From positions 114,638,523-114,702,522 of the forward strand of contig CM066730.1 of the NCBI GenBank assembly GCA_033961575.1: DNA of 64,000 bases, written 5' to 3'. This document shows positions 22,031 through 32,665 of this stretch, piece after piece. Made by a program: the position numbers and the translations under genes. This DNA is from Aselliscus stoliczkanus. Its lineage: Eukaryota > Chordata > Mammalia > Chiroptera > Hipposideridae. The number at the start of each line of letters is the position of its first letter. Position 1 is the stretch's first letter. The notes beneath the pieces are model-generated. The model worked only from the letters and a program-made list of their open reading frames with translations. It had not been told where the DNA came from and did no database searches.

Positions 22031-23170
22031 GTCTAAAGTGGAGAAAAAAACAAGGATCCTGACTCCTGGGCTCCCATTCTCAGCTGATGGTAAGTAGAAT
22101 TTGCTGTGAAATCTCTGTGACCAAAAGCCAAACAGATTGCCCTAGTATTTTTTAGTTTCTGTTTTTCTCATTCTTTCTCAAACAAAAGTACCAATGCTGA
22201 TGAGAACCAGTTCTACTGATCACTTTTGCTGTTCTGCAAGTAGTGAAATAGTAGAGTTAGAAAGAAAAATCTGCTCTTGAGTATCTGCAATCTGCAAGAT
22301 CCTTTTTTCCACGAGATCTGTTCTTCAGGGTGGTTAAAGGACCAGTCCATGCTCTCATTGCTATGTAGTGACAAAGCCAATATCTGAACTTAGGGTCAGA
22401 TATAGCTGTCTCTACAGTTTTCTCACTAAGAGAGAAATATATTTAAAATGACCTAAACCAAACAGTAGAGAATGTAAATGGAGAGAAATTAAGCCTGCTC
22501 TCTAATATTGATCAGGTCTTGCTCATGCTGTCTTACCTACTTAGGTGCCCTGGTTAGTAAGTGTTCTCAGCCCATCCTGCCCTCAGCCCTAAAACTGAGC
22601 CCCATTTAAATCTTTCAATTAGCCTTTACTCTTATGTCTTGGTAAATGCAAGTTCCATGTGGCTTATATCACTAACAACCTTCTCTTTAACGATCCTTAT
22701 TGAGAATTGTTTCTACGGATGGCTTTCACAAGTCTTTTAACAGTTTAGAGAAAAGTTATGTCTTGATATGAAGATAGCAGTATCATTAATTCCTTTTATT
22801 TCCACAACCTGCCACGTCTCTCAAGAAGTGAGGCTGTTTGGGAGGTCAGCCCCAGGCCCACTTGTTGTGTATGACAAAGCTTGGAAAATGAAAACCAGAG
22901 GCATCTCAAAGAGCATTCTGTTTGGGCTGTGGGGCAGTGCCTGGGCACTCTGCCAGAGCAGCTGGGAGCTCTGGTGAGGCACTTTAATGCAAATGCCCAG
23001 CTGAGTCCAGTTCATTCCGTATTTACCACACAGGGCTGTCCACAGGGTATTTGTTTTCTGTACCACTGGAACACACAGAGACGATCATCCTTCTACAATA
23101 TACACTGAACACTGACAACATGCCAGCCTCTGGGACCAGAATGGCAGTATACAATCCAGGTAAACAGCAA
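22031..23170. other. Unique sequence, no gene seen
   Basis: 22780-23060 is repeat-free and of mixed composition, with overlapping short frames on both strands. No domain recognised. Confidence 0.4.
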
Positions 23171-23174
23171 GGTC

Positions 23175-23395
23175 CTTGCAGTGAGAGATCCCTAACTCCG
23201 AATCCTGTCTCTAAGCCTCATTACTGTGGGAAAGAGACTTTAACCTGTAAGCTTCAGTAAACTCATCTATACAACCGGGATAATACCCACTTTATTGGCA
23301 AGAAGCTTGATAAAATAGTGAATAGAAAGACATTTACACAGTGCTTGGTCCATAGCAAGTGGCTCAATAAGCTGTAGCTGTTATAATAGCCAAAG
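23175..23395 (+). repeat. MIR SINE
   Basis: Blocks in MIR order: ACTCCGAATCCTGTCTCTAA, GCTTCAGTAAACTCATCTAT, ACCGGGATAATACCCACTTT, and ACACAGTGCTTGGTCCATAG with a CTCAATAAGCTGTAGCTGTT end. Confidence 0.8.
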
Positions 23396-24154
23396 AATAC
23401 TTTCTTCCTGCTGACACCGACAGAGATAATGTTTTGGAAATGTTCTCCATTTTGTCCCTTTTCCTTTAAAGCTTGTTCATCTGAGCACAGTGCTTGGTTG
23501 GCAGTACCCTAATGTGGGATAAACAGCAGTATTAATTGTGAAATTTAAAGAGTTGCTCTTGTGCTCAAGCAGAAGATAGACAACAAAGGCCCTTTTCAGT
23601 GTATCATTTGCCATTTGTCCTTAACTGACCAGATCTCTACTGATGAAGTTCACAGATCCAGACAATACAGATGTTTTCCAAAATCTGTTCTCTTGAGAAA
23701 AATAAAATAGGGATTGTAAGAAATGTTAACATCATTCTGGTCCTAAGAGGATTTTCCTAAATTATCCAATTAGGTGCCTGAATTCTCCATGGAGGTTTGA
23801 CAGGGAAGTCCTAACCTTGGTATGGCATTGAGCCAATGAGCTTGCCCCTGACCTTCTGTCCTGAAAAGGAGTGTTGAGCAGTGAACTCCATGGAAACCCC
23901 CTTAGAAATGCTGCAGTGTGAAGCAGTTCATAGGGACAGAACAATCACAATTGCTGGATTGGAGGAGTTCAAGTTACACCTCTGACTGTCTCAGGGCCCT
24001 CTCCATCTTCCAAATATACCACAATAGTAATGCTAATGATTGTAAGCAGCACCTTTGTTGTATCTCATTTATTTTACCCTAAATTATGGAGGCTTGAAAG
24101 AATTTACTGACTGCTCAGGTTTTCTGGCTAATTGGGGTAACTCTATGCTATAGT
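23396..24154. other. Unique sequence, no gene seen
   Basis: Nothing recognised beyond short chance frames. Confidence 0.45.
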
Positions 24155-24640
24155 CTTTAGGAGATTTAAATATCGCTCTTCTTGAGCAATACTCTTTATT
24201 GGATCCCCTGTTATCCTTTAAATATCTTGGTGTGCAAGTGGATAAAATTAGAAAGAATTTGTTTGCTTTAAATTACCAACCTCTGCTTGATAAAACTATT
24301 AGTGATTTAGCTAATTGGACGGTTCTTCTATTATCATTAATTGGCAGGCTTAATACTATTAAAATGGTTGTTTTATCTAAATGTTTGTATTTATTTCAAT
24401 GCTTTCCCATCAAGCCACCTAAAAATGCTCTAAAGCTTTGGATTCTTCAATTAGTTTTGTTTTATAGGCACAAACAGAGTTAAGATTAATTTTAAAACTA
24501 CAACTACTCTAGGGGGCCAAAGGATTAATTTCTCCTTTTCAGGGGATAGATGAATGTTGGACTTTCTTGGTCAGGCTTTGTCCATTGTTCCTGGATATCT
24601 TCAATAAGAAGTGCCAAATCCCAAAATAAATTGAAGGAAG
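24155..24640 (+). pseudogene. Divergent L1-type reverse-transcriptase (ORF2) fragment
   Basis: The frame open at 24155-24480 (first ATG 24199, 94 codons) reads with the region just C-terminal to the L1 reverse-transcriptase palm. Residues 8-13 (FKYLGV) match the FKYLGI motif. NYQPLLDKTISDLANW follows at about 26-41, and LSLIGRLNTIKM at 46-57 matches the conserved GRIN..KM block. KCLYLFQCFPIKPPK follows. The similarity seems to run on in another frame after the stop at 24481 (RGPKD / GAKGLISPF), so there is at least one frameshift and the copy is dead. The LSLIGR and YLFQ wording departs from usual mammalian L1 (SWIGR, YRFN) and is closer to what I recall for fish-type L1. No endonuclease or YADD motif is present. 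Confidence 0.7.
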
Positions 24641-25394
24641 ATTCTTATTATGTTGTTTATCTAATAAAAACTTTACAAGAAAACTTTATATCACACTCGT
24701 AGGCATATTTAATCACACATTAGAAGCAGTATGTATTGTGACTTCTTATACGTACCAATACGCTAGATACCAGTATCTATACTAGATACAGTGGAAGACT
24801 TCAAAGGTGAAGAAAAGGTAGTCCTTGCCCTCAAGAAGTTTAAATATTGAGGGAAAAAAAAACAAACACAAATATCTACAAGGTAATGTGGTAAGTTTTA
24901 TACCAGCAAAATGACCAGAATGCTGGGACAGAGCAACGGTTGTTGCTAACTCTGTATCAGGACTTAAGCAACACATTTAACGAAGGCTTTCACGATCTTT
25001 TGGAATGTCAAGATTGGGACATGTGAGCAGAATGATGGCACAGGTACATCAAGTTCTAGCTGGTTGAAGAATGGTCACCAATGTGTTCAGTACTCTTTTT
25101 AATGCTAACCCAGAGAACATTTCCCAGAAATATGCCAATGTGATTCTCTCATTGATGATGTCTTGTTCAAAGTTTTTAATAACTTGAATAAGGACATAGA
25201 GACTTTCTAATCAATTTGTATTTGATATTAATTGAAGATAAAGATAGCTGATATACTGATAGATCAAGGATTTATAAAGAGCTCAAGAAGCTAGAATAAA
25301 GGGTCAAAGGTAATCATATATAACTAAATACGAAAAAGTAATGTACTGCCCTCCTTTGTCCCACTTGCTGAAGTACAGTCAAGGCAGACGTCAC
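24641..25394. other. AT-rich unique sequence
   Basis: A small set of CTAGATAC / GTATCTA words at 24763-24789 forms overlapping direct and inverted repeats. Otherwise nothing recognised. Confidence 0.4.
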
Positions 25395-25600
25395 CTATAG
25401 CATTACGAGGCAATCAAAAATGCTTCCGATTTGGAGTCAGAAGGCCTAAGTTCAAGTCTTAGCTTGACTGAAAGTTACATATGCAATTTCAAGGAATATC
25501 TTAAACTTCCTTGAGCCTCAGTTTTTCCATCTATAAATCAGAAATAATAATTCAAGTTTACAGAGCTGCTGTAAGAATTGGTGATGTAGAAAAACCTTGT
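25395..25600 (+). repeat. MIR SINE
   Basis: MIR blocks in order: GATTTGGAGTCAGAAGGCCT, AAGTTCAAGTCTTAGCTTGA, CTTGAGCCTCAGTTTTTCCA, ATCTATAAATCAGAAATAAT and AGCTGCTGTAAGAATTGGTG. Confidence 0.88.
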
Positions 25601-26355
25601 AAACTATATATTTCTACCCAAAAGTTATCTTTTATAATGCTTATAATAGTAAGGGTGGTGATAATAATAATAACAGTAGCACATATGAAGTCCTGAGGTC
25701 TTGGTTAAATTCTAACCTAGATTAAACTAACAGTGTGACATGGCTTTCAAAATAGCCAATATAGTCATAGGCTGCCTTACTGAAACAATGGTGTCAAAAC
25801 CATATCCCCACTGGGTTCACTTACAGCATATCTGGCAACCTGGGAGACTTCTGGTCATTGTGGGAAGCAGAGTGTGACACATAGTGGGTGCTCAGTAATC
25901 CTTTTGGAATATTTCAATTTTAATAAAGAGGTTGCAGTATGTCTGGATTCAGGTAATGAGGATTCTAAGACTACGAAAACCACAAAGAGTGCTCTTAAAA
26001 GTATAAATGTTTTGTATCAAAGAGACAGTTTATGGAGTCACAACCTGTGAAGGAATAGGTCAAAGATGGGGTCTGTCATACTTGGAGGACAGTTATGTGG
26101 ATGTAAGGTAACAGACTTGACATTTCCTGAACACTTTCTGTGAGCTACACATTGGAAATAATTATTCAGTTGCTCTGGAGGACAAACTGAGAATGATGAT
26201 CAGAGGTTACAGGAAGTCATAACGTGGCCCAATGAACGAAAGTAATGATGACATTACTAACTAACATTATGAGCCCCAAAACAAGGGAAAGGCTGAATTT
26301 GGACTCAGAATATTTTAGTAGAATGTTTTGGAAGAGATTTATGACACCTAAGAGG
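25601..26355. other. Unique sequence with a possible L2/MIR tail
   Basis: ACATAGTGGGTGCTCAGTAA at 25878-25897 looks like an L2 or MIR terminus. The rest is unrecognised. Confidence 0.4.
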
Positions 26356-26690
26356 TCAGACTAGATCACTGATTCTCAAACCTGCTTTGGCACTGCCTGT
26401 GAAGCTCGTTAACAATGAAGATGCATAAAATAGAATTCGATTTTGTAAGAGCATGGTGCCCACTACCCAACCTTCTGTGTTTTTCAACAACCTCTCCTGG
26501 CAATTCTGATACATAGCCAGGGCTGAGAACCAGGGGACTAGATCTGTTTCAAACTTTCCCGATGATAAAAATACCACATAGTTTAAACACAGTTTCTGAG
26601 GCCCCAACCCTGAAGATTCAAAGTCAACAGGTCTACAATAAAGATCAGGAATCCCTATCATCGGGAGAGTCTGAAAAACACTGAACTATA
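26356..26690 (-). mobile_element. Two MER5-like hAT remnants in a row
   Basis: The first (about 26363-26540) has CACTGATTCTCAAACCTGCT at one end and AATTCTGATACATAGCCAGG / CTGAGAACCAGGGG at the other. The second (about 26550-26690) has TTTCTGAGGCCCCAACCCTG, AAGATTCAAAGTCAACAGGT and GAGTCTGAAAAACACTGAAC. These phrases are typical of Charlie-group hAT MITEs. Non-coding and old. Confidence 0.65.
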
Positions 26691-28795
26691 TATCCTCTAA
26701 TATTTGTCCTAACTTCTAAGATTCTGACAATCTAATCAAACTATAACTGTTCATTGTCTCTGAACAACAGTTTTGAAATACTTGGATTATAGTAATCAAG
26801 CCCCAAGCAAAAATATGTATGATTGTAGCTGGCCATGATATTCTTCATATGGTGTCTCTAAAGAATTAAACACATTTTTTATTAAACTAAATAGCAATGA
26901 GCATGTTGACTTTTCAATTGGCTACAGTTTACTAGTTCGGCTGATTCCAGTAAATATATGTACACATGTATGCAAATGACAAGTGAATCGTTTTTGTTAA
27001 AAAGTTACTCAGTGTAAACAGACTTTAAGCCTTTGATCACTTAGGAGTTGAGTGTGATATATTTAAGTCAACATTTTCTAAATATTTTCACTTAAACATA
27101 CTCCATTCTCTGAAAATGTGAACATGTAAGTCACTGGAGTTTCATTTTAGACACATTCTCTTTTTTTCATCTAATATTTCACTCTAAAATAGAAGTGAGA
27201 AAGAAAACAAGTGTTTGAGTGCTGATGTGTCATCACACTCAGCAGCTTTCATTAGTTTTTGATAGTCTCACCCAAATCAACTAAAGAATAATGTTTTATC
27301 TCAATGACCCCAAATCTAGATTTTCTTCAAGTCCTCTCTGCCTTCTTCAATTCCTTCCAGTTTAGAAGCAAAACCAAAGCTCTCTAAGTATTTCTGAGAA
27401 AATGGCTGGGAAAAGGATGAAAAGCAAACTATTACCAAGCAACTAAAATGTGATTTTTGCATTTAGGCTTTTCTTTCAGAGAACAATTCTTTTTGTCCAG
27501 AGGGAGATGGCTTAGGAGGCAGCGGCTGCAGGCCCAGATCTGTTTGCGTCTTTAGCCAAGTAGATGATGCTCTGAGTGTCTGATAGTCTTGCACACTCAG
27601 CTTATGAGATATAGGTTAAAGATAAAGATAAAGATGGACGGAAGATAAGTAGGCAGGAAGAGAGGAGAATAGGCTGAGTGTAACTACACCCTCCATAACT
27701 CAGACAATAGTAAGTAAGCCACACCTTTCATTTAATCCTTGCTTCTTGAAAGGGATGAGTGTGTTCAGTTTTGAGATTCTTCAGCTGATAAGAATAGTTT
27801 CTATTCTAAAGGTAGTGTAAAGTGTGTTATCAAATGTGTTTGAAGAGAATCAAGTCCTAGTATTTTGGAATACATTGACAAAAGCAATTTGAGAATACAT
27901 TTTTTTCTTTATTTTTTAAAATGTGGTCTAGGAGAATACACTAGGTCAAAGGGGAAAAATTAATAGGGTAAATGTTCTTATTATAAGTGATGTTTTACTT
28001 TAATCACCAAAACAAACACTTAGGTTTAAGGACAAACTCAGCAAGCAAATCTTCCAAACTTCCAAAAAGTGTGTGCTGACATATTTGAGATCTTTCCCTA
28101 AAGTTCCATCTCTCCTCCTCCCACTCCCCCAAAGTCCCACCAAGTGGCAAAGTCTGCAGATTGTCTTTTCCAGCTCCTGCAAATTCTCTAAATAACAGAG
28201 CTGGAGACCCCATGCTATTCCCCAAAGAATCTAAGCTTCCTCTTCCTCACAGAATGCAAAACGGCCTCTCAGCAACAGATAAGAAAAGACTGAGCAGCTT
28301 CTCCTTCTCCAGGTGGTAAAAGGTGAGAGAAGGTGTCAGAAAGAGGAGGTTGGGAGGCCAGAAGGCAACCTCCCCATCACAATGTTCTAGGCATGCTGCT
28401 CCTCCATGGAGAATGGCTGGTTCCTCTCTGGTTCTCAAGCAGTGCCCCAGATATACTGTCCATCATACCACCTGTCCCAACAGGTTCAACCAAACTGGCA
28501 ATTCATCTTGTATTCACTTGCCTCATTCACTCCAAGTCTTACCTTCTGCACAATTCAGCTGATTCAGAACATATTTGTTAATCATTTACTAGGTGCCAGA
28601 CTCCCTGAGAGGGAAGTAGCACAAAGGTTAAGAATTGAGTCTCCGCCTCACTCAGCCTGGGGAAACACACTTAGCTAATAGTGAAGATTCTGCAAACTGT
28701 ACAAAGCTATGACATTTCCGAGGATGAAGAGATGTGGAAATGAAATTGGATTTCAGTGCACCAGTTATCACTCAGGGGGCTTCTTTCTGGTAGAT
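26691..28795. other. Unique sequence, no gene seen
   Basis: A GATAAAGATAAAGATGGACG repeat scrap near 27620 and pyrimidine-rich frames at 28320-28680 in all three plus frames. None resembles a known protein. Confidence 0.45.
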
Positions 28796-28799
28796 GTGC

Positions 28800-28970
28800 C
28801 TTATGGTAATAATAATATTCTACATTTCTATAAAGCTCTAGAGTTTACAAAGTCTTCTCATAAACATGATCTCATTGTGAAATATGGAGAGTTAGTTTTT
28901 CTTTCGCAATTAGCAGATGACAAAACTGAGGCTAAGAAAAATGAAGGTCATGCTGCACTAAGAGATTTTA
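28800..28970 (-). repeat. MIR-type SINE fragment
   Basis: Antisense MIR features: ACATTTCTATAAAGCTCTAG, ATGATCTCATTGTGAAATAT, then CAGATGACAAAACTGAGGCT and AAGGTCATGCTGCACTAAGA. The 89-codon frame across it is fortuitous. Confidence 0.6.
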
Positions 28971-30253
28971 TAAAATAACATTATTCAATGGTCAATGTAC
29001 ACATAGGGAAAAATATCAGGCTGGCTTCCTATTATAATATTACACCCTTAAGTACTTTCAAAATATAACTTAAATTACCCTACACAATAAAGTTTAGAGG
29101 GAAGAAGGTACCAAGTATTATGAGCACATTTGACTGATGGACAGAAGGAATTAAGTCATGGCCTTCACACAGCGCCCAAGAGATAAGACAATACTACTTC
29201 TCTGTTTCATTTGGAACATTCTTTACTGGATTGCTATGATAAGACCACTGTAGACAGCATTGAATAGGGATTCTAGTGACTTCGGCGTCAGAACACAAAT
29301 CAAAGACCCCAGGAAATTTCCTGAAATGTACAGCTTACTGGACAAATGACTTAATCAACTTGAATTTAAATAACATTATCTCCAGGTGGAGGTAGAGATT
29401 AATAAGACTGTCTTTCAGGAAGGTGTGGGAGCTGAGGAGTCATTACTTCACAAGCACCCATCTAAAACACTGGGCTGTCATCACTGGGTATGCCAAGCTT
29501 TGATGAAGCCTTCGGGGCTAGAGAACTAGACCCATACACATTGAAATGGGCTGGAGCTTCTGGGATGCAAGACATCTCTATAAGGCATGTGGGTGTGCAT
29601 TTGATAATCTTTGACATATGTTTAATATTTAGATTTCCAAGATTTCTCATGTTAATATCCGCTGCACATCTTACTTTTTGCCTTTTGTGCACACTGGGAG
29701 ATGTGGGTTTGGACATGTTTCAAGCCAGATTTGTTCCTGTTGCTTTATTGCTGCTAACCACAGGTCACTAAAATGGGAAAATCATCTGCTTCTTCCTCAC
29801 TGAACTTTGAGTTCAAAACTTACAAATTGAAAAAAAAAAAGAAAGAAAGAAATGAAACAAGTAAATGAATAATGAAAGCAGTAAAAATAAATGTGTGGTT
29901 CTGGGTCCCATTTAATTTTTCTTAAATGACAGTGTTGTTAATGCTATGAAATATTTTCTCTGATAAATGTGAGTTAACTAATTTGCATGAATGGCTAGTC
30001 TGTCATTTTTTTAGGATGTTGAGTTATGGGATTTTAAAATGGGTTCTTTTCTGTATAGCTTTTAATACATTGTTATTATATGTGATCACTGAGCTTTCCT
30101 AATGGCACATTGAAAACATGGGCTTTATCTTTTAAAAAAATAGAAATTAATTTTGAAAAACTAATTTATGCAATAATAAAGTTCTTCAGATAAATGTATT
30201 TATAAGGAAAAACCACTTACACACTATTTGGTATTCCTTTTTAATGCAAAATG
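28971..30253. other. Unique sequence, no gene seen
   Basis: A-rich runs at 29831-29850. No named repeat or convincing coding frame. Confidence 0.45.
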
Positions 30254-30497
30254 CAGTAATATCTTGATTTGCGAAGCATAATTCGTTCCAGATACAAACT
30301 ACTTGTATTGCAAGACATCACTTGTTTACCAAGTTATAATGTATTATTAGGTTGGTGCAAAAGTAATAGCGGTTTTTGACATTACTCGTAATGCATAGTG
30401 TCAAAAACCGCTATTACTTTTGCACCAACCTAATAGAAATGTTTGCTCATCTTGTGGAACACTTACAAACCAAGTTACTCACAATCTGAGGCTTTAC

Positions 30498-30499
<2 letters not shown>
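30254..30499. mobile_element. pogo/Tigger-type MITE carrying a nested mariner MITE
   Basis: Ends are inverted CAGTAA-type termini: CAGTAATATCTTGATTTGCG on the left with ATTCGTTCC, and CAGTAAAGCCTCAGATTGTG with AGTGTTCC read inward from the right. A TA follows the right end; the left TA is not preserved. The element body is interrupted by a palindrome at 30347-30433. Non-coding. Confidence 0.65.
30347..30433. mobile_element. 87-bp MADE1-like mariner MITE (perfect hairpin)
   Basis: Flanked by TA on both sides (30345-30346 and 30434-30435). The 35-base arms start TTAGGTTGGTGCAAAAGTAA and are perfectly complementary, separated by a 17-base loop. The termini match the human MADE1/Hsmar1 consensus as I recall it, but the arm interior (ATAGCGGTTTTTGACA) differs, so it is a distinct subfamily. 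Perfect arms suggest recent insertion. A transcript would fold like the MADE1-derived miR-548 precursors. Confidence 0.93.

Positions 30500-30503
<4 letters not shown>

Positions 30504-30574
<71 letters not shown>
30504..30574. repeat. Compound (TG)n(TA)n microsatellite
   Basis: TG run to about 30538 passes directly into a TA run to 30574, then poly-T. Confidence 0.95.
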
Positions 30575-30582
<8 letters not shown>

Positions 30583-30589
30583 TTTAACC

Positions 30590-31540
30590 AAAGTCTCAAT
30601 CACAGAAAACTTGGGAAATTTAAAATTAAGCCTCCTGGGATCCCCCTCCATGCTTAAGATTCCATAATTTCCCAATGATTGAAAAAAAGCGTTCTACAAA
30701 ACCTCCTTCATGTGTCCGTGCCACAATCAGCTGAGGAGCAAAAGAAAGGTCATTTGATTCTAAACTTTAAAATTTGCTACATTCATGCAAGTTAAATAAT
30801 GATGATACCTAGAGAGAGGTTTCAGTGGCCTTCTTTTGAATAAAGCAAGTAAAACCTGAATGAGTACGCCGAAAGAAGGAAGGAATTCCAACCAGTGCAT
30901 CACTCCCATTGACTTTTGCTTTTTAAAGTAATGTCAGTGCCCACTGAAACCTTCAGGCAGATGTCTATGCCTCAAAATTGCCCAACTGTACATCAACAGC
31001 ATTTGAACACTGATGAAATCGTAACCCATGAGGCAATTACTTCAGAGTTATAAGCTTTTGAAAATGGCATTATATGACACCGGAAGTGCCATCTCAGCAA
31101 TCATCACAGTGTAAAGCACTAATGAATAAGTGCTCTCTGGCTGGCTTGGCTCATAAATGACAGAACACTAAGATGCAAGAATCTGATTTAAATCCACCAG
31201 TCATAGAAAAATGGAGGCATACTGGTATGGTCAAATGGCCATAGCCCAGGGTTTTGCTTGAGTATAAAGTGGAAGGCTTTAAGACATTAAGGTGTATAGA
31301 CCCAAGTTCAAATCTCCCTTGGCTACCTACCTGCTCTCTTATCTCCTCTTAGCATGTCTTTCCTAGCATACAGTAAATTCCATATGTTAGCTATTGTTAT
31401 TAAAGTATTTATACAATGGAGGAAATAAGACCCGCTTTATGGCACTACTTTGAAGATTATTGATAAAACATTTATAACTCCACACACAATATATGACATT
31501 CAGGTAACTGCTACTCTTCCTACGATTGTGTCCTTATCAT
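30590..31540. other. Unique sequence; 30940-31200 possibly conserved
   Basis: No repeat or coding feature. The part at 30940-31200 has mixed composition and few long homopolymers, but this alone does not show function. Confidence 0.3.
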
Positions 31541-31544
31541 TCGA

Positions 31545-31625
31545 ATGATTTTCATTAGATTGTAAACTACTAATTAAAGCAGGGATTGTGTCTCTTGAAT
31601 TTAGTGTTGTGTCCCCAGGCCTTAC
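31545..31625 (+). repeat. L2 fragment
   Basis: TCATTAGATTGTAAACTACT, AGCAGGGATTGTGTCTCTTG and GTGTCCCCAGGCCTTACAAC follow the L2 3'-region order. Confidence 0.55.
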
Positions 31626-31971
31626 AACAGTCTACTCAACTTTCTTCTCCTAATCACACTGGCATTATTCAGACCATAGACAATGTTTGTTTGCTTGCTT
31701 TGTAAGTGTAAGCCTTTAATTTCAAAACACATTCAGACTCAAAACTAGAGTACCCTGTGAAAGTTGTGAATAATTTGGTTGTACGGCCAGTTCAGAATAA
31801 CTGTAGGTCAAGGACAAGCCCTGGAATCAAAAGATTGAGATCCAATGTCCCTCTGGTTTTTGTGGCTCTGACTTAATGTAATGACTGAATGTTGCTGAGC
31901 TTCAATCTACTTATCTACGAAATAAGGAATAATCGTAGCATGTGGCTTACCTAGTCCAGCTGTATTGTTCC

Positions 31972-32034
31972 GAGGGCCAAGTGAGGGCCAAGTGAGAATA
32001 TATATATTTATTAATTAATATATATATATATATA
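31972..32034. repeat. 11-bp duplication and TA-rich repeat
   Basis: GAGGGCCAAGT occurs twice in tandem (31972-31982 and 31983-31993), followed by an AT-only tract rich in TATA repeats to 32034. Confidence 0.85.
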
Positions 32035-32141
32035 AACATTGGACAATGTTTAGTGTTCTACAAATATTGTAATAAATATTTCTGATCATCCACGAATGCT
32101 ATTGAATGTCTTATTGGTCTTTGAACAAAAGGAACTGCATA

Positions 32142-32320
32142 GACCAGTGGGCAGCAAATTGTAGCCTACAGGCAAAATCCAGGCTATGAGCTAAAAAAGG
32201 ATCTTACAGTTTTAGAAAGTTAAAAAAAATCAAAACAAGAATGAGATTTCATAGCACACCTGCAAAGCCTACAATATTTACTCTTTGGATCTCTACAGAA
32301 AAAGTTTGCAAGCCCCTAAG
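32142..32320. mobile_element. hAT-type MITE remnant
   Basis: One end reads CAGTGGGCAGCAAATTGTAG, CCTACAGGCAAAATCCAGGC. The other reads GCAAAGCCTACAATATTTAC, TCTACAGAAAAAGTTTGCAA. These ends are roughly inverted (GGGCAGCAAA against TTTGCAAGCCC) and match a widely dispersed mammalian hAT-type MITE. Family not named with certainty. Confidence 0.6.
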
Positions 32321-32559
32321 AGTTTATATTAATGGTGTTTTTAGGATTAATGGTTTCCTTTAGGATTAAGCCTTAAAGTAGGTAGAATGTATGCACTGCA
32401 CAAGTAATGCTAGGATGAGGAGCAGCTCACGTAGCAAGAAGATCACCTCCGTAAAAGTAGGCCCTAGGTATGCCTCACTGGCCTTAGAAAGTCCCTCAAG
32501 TTCTGGCTGAAAGCTGCCCATTCTCACCTGCTCACTTCTCTGAAACTCAGATTAGCCTA
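32321..32559. other. No recognised content
   Basis: Unique sequence. Confidence 0.4.
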
Positions 32560-32665
32560 TAATCTGTATCACAAAGATCAGTGTTTGTCTTGTCCACCTC
32601 TTTATTCTTAGCACTTACCACGCAGCAGGGATTTCCTAAGTATTTTTTGAATGAATGAGTGAGCA
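32560..32665 (+). repeat. L2 3'-tail fragment
   Basis: Has L2-tail order: TCTTGTCCACCTCTTTATTC, TTAGCACTTACCACGCAGCA, then TTTTTTGAATGAATGAGTGA. Confidence 0.65.

Noticed and set aside
30347..30433. Evidence of a primate genome from the MADE1-like element
   Set aside because: No Alu in 64 kb, a different arm sequence, and SINE and piggyBac types that are not primate.
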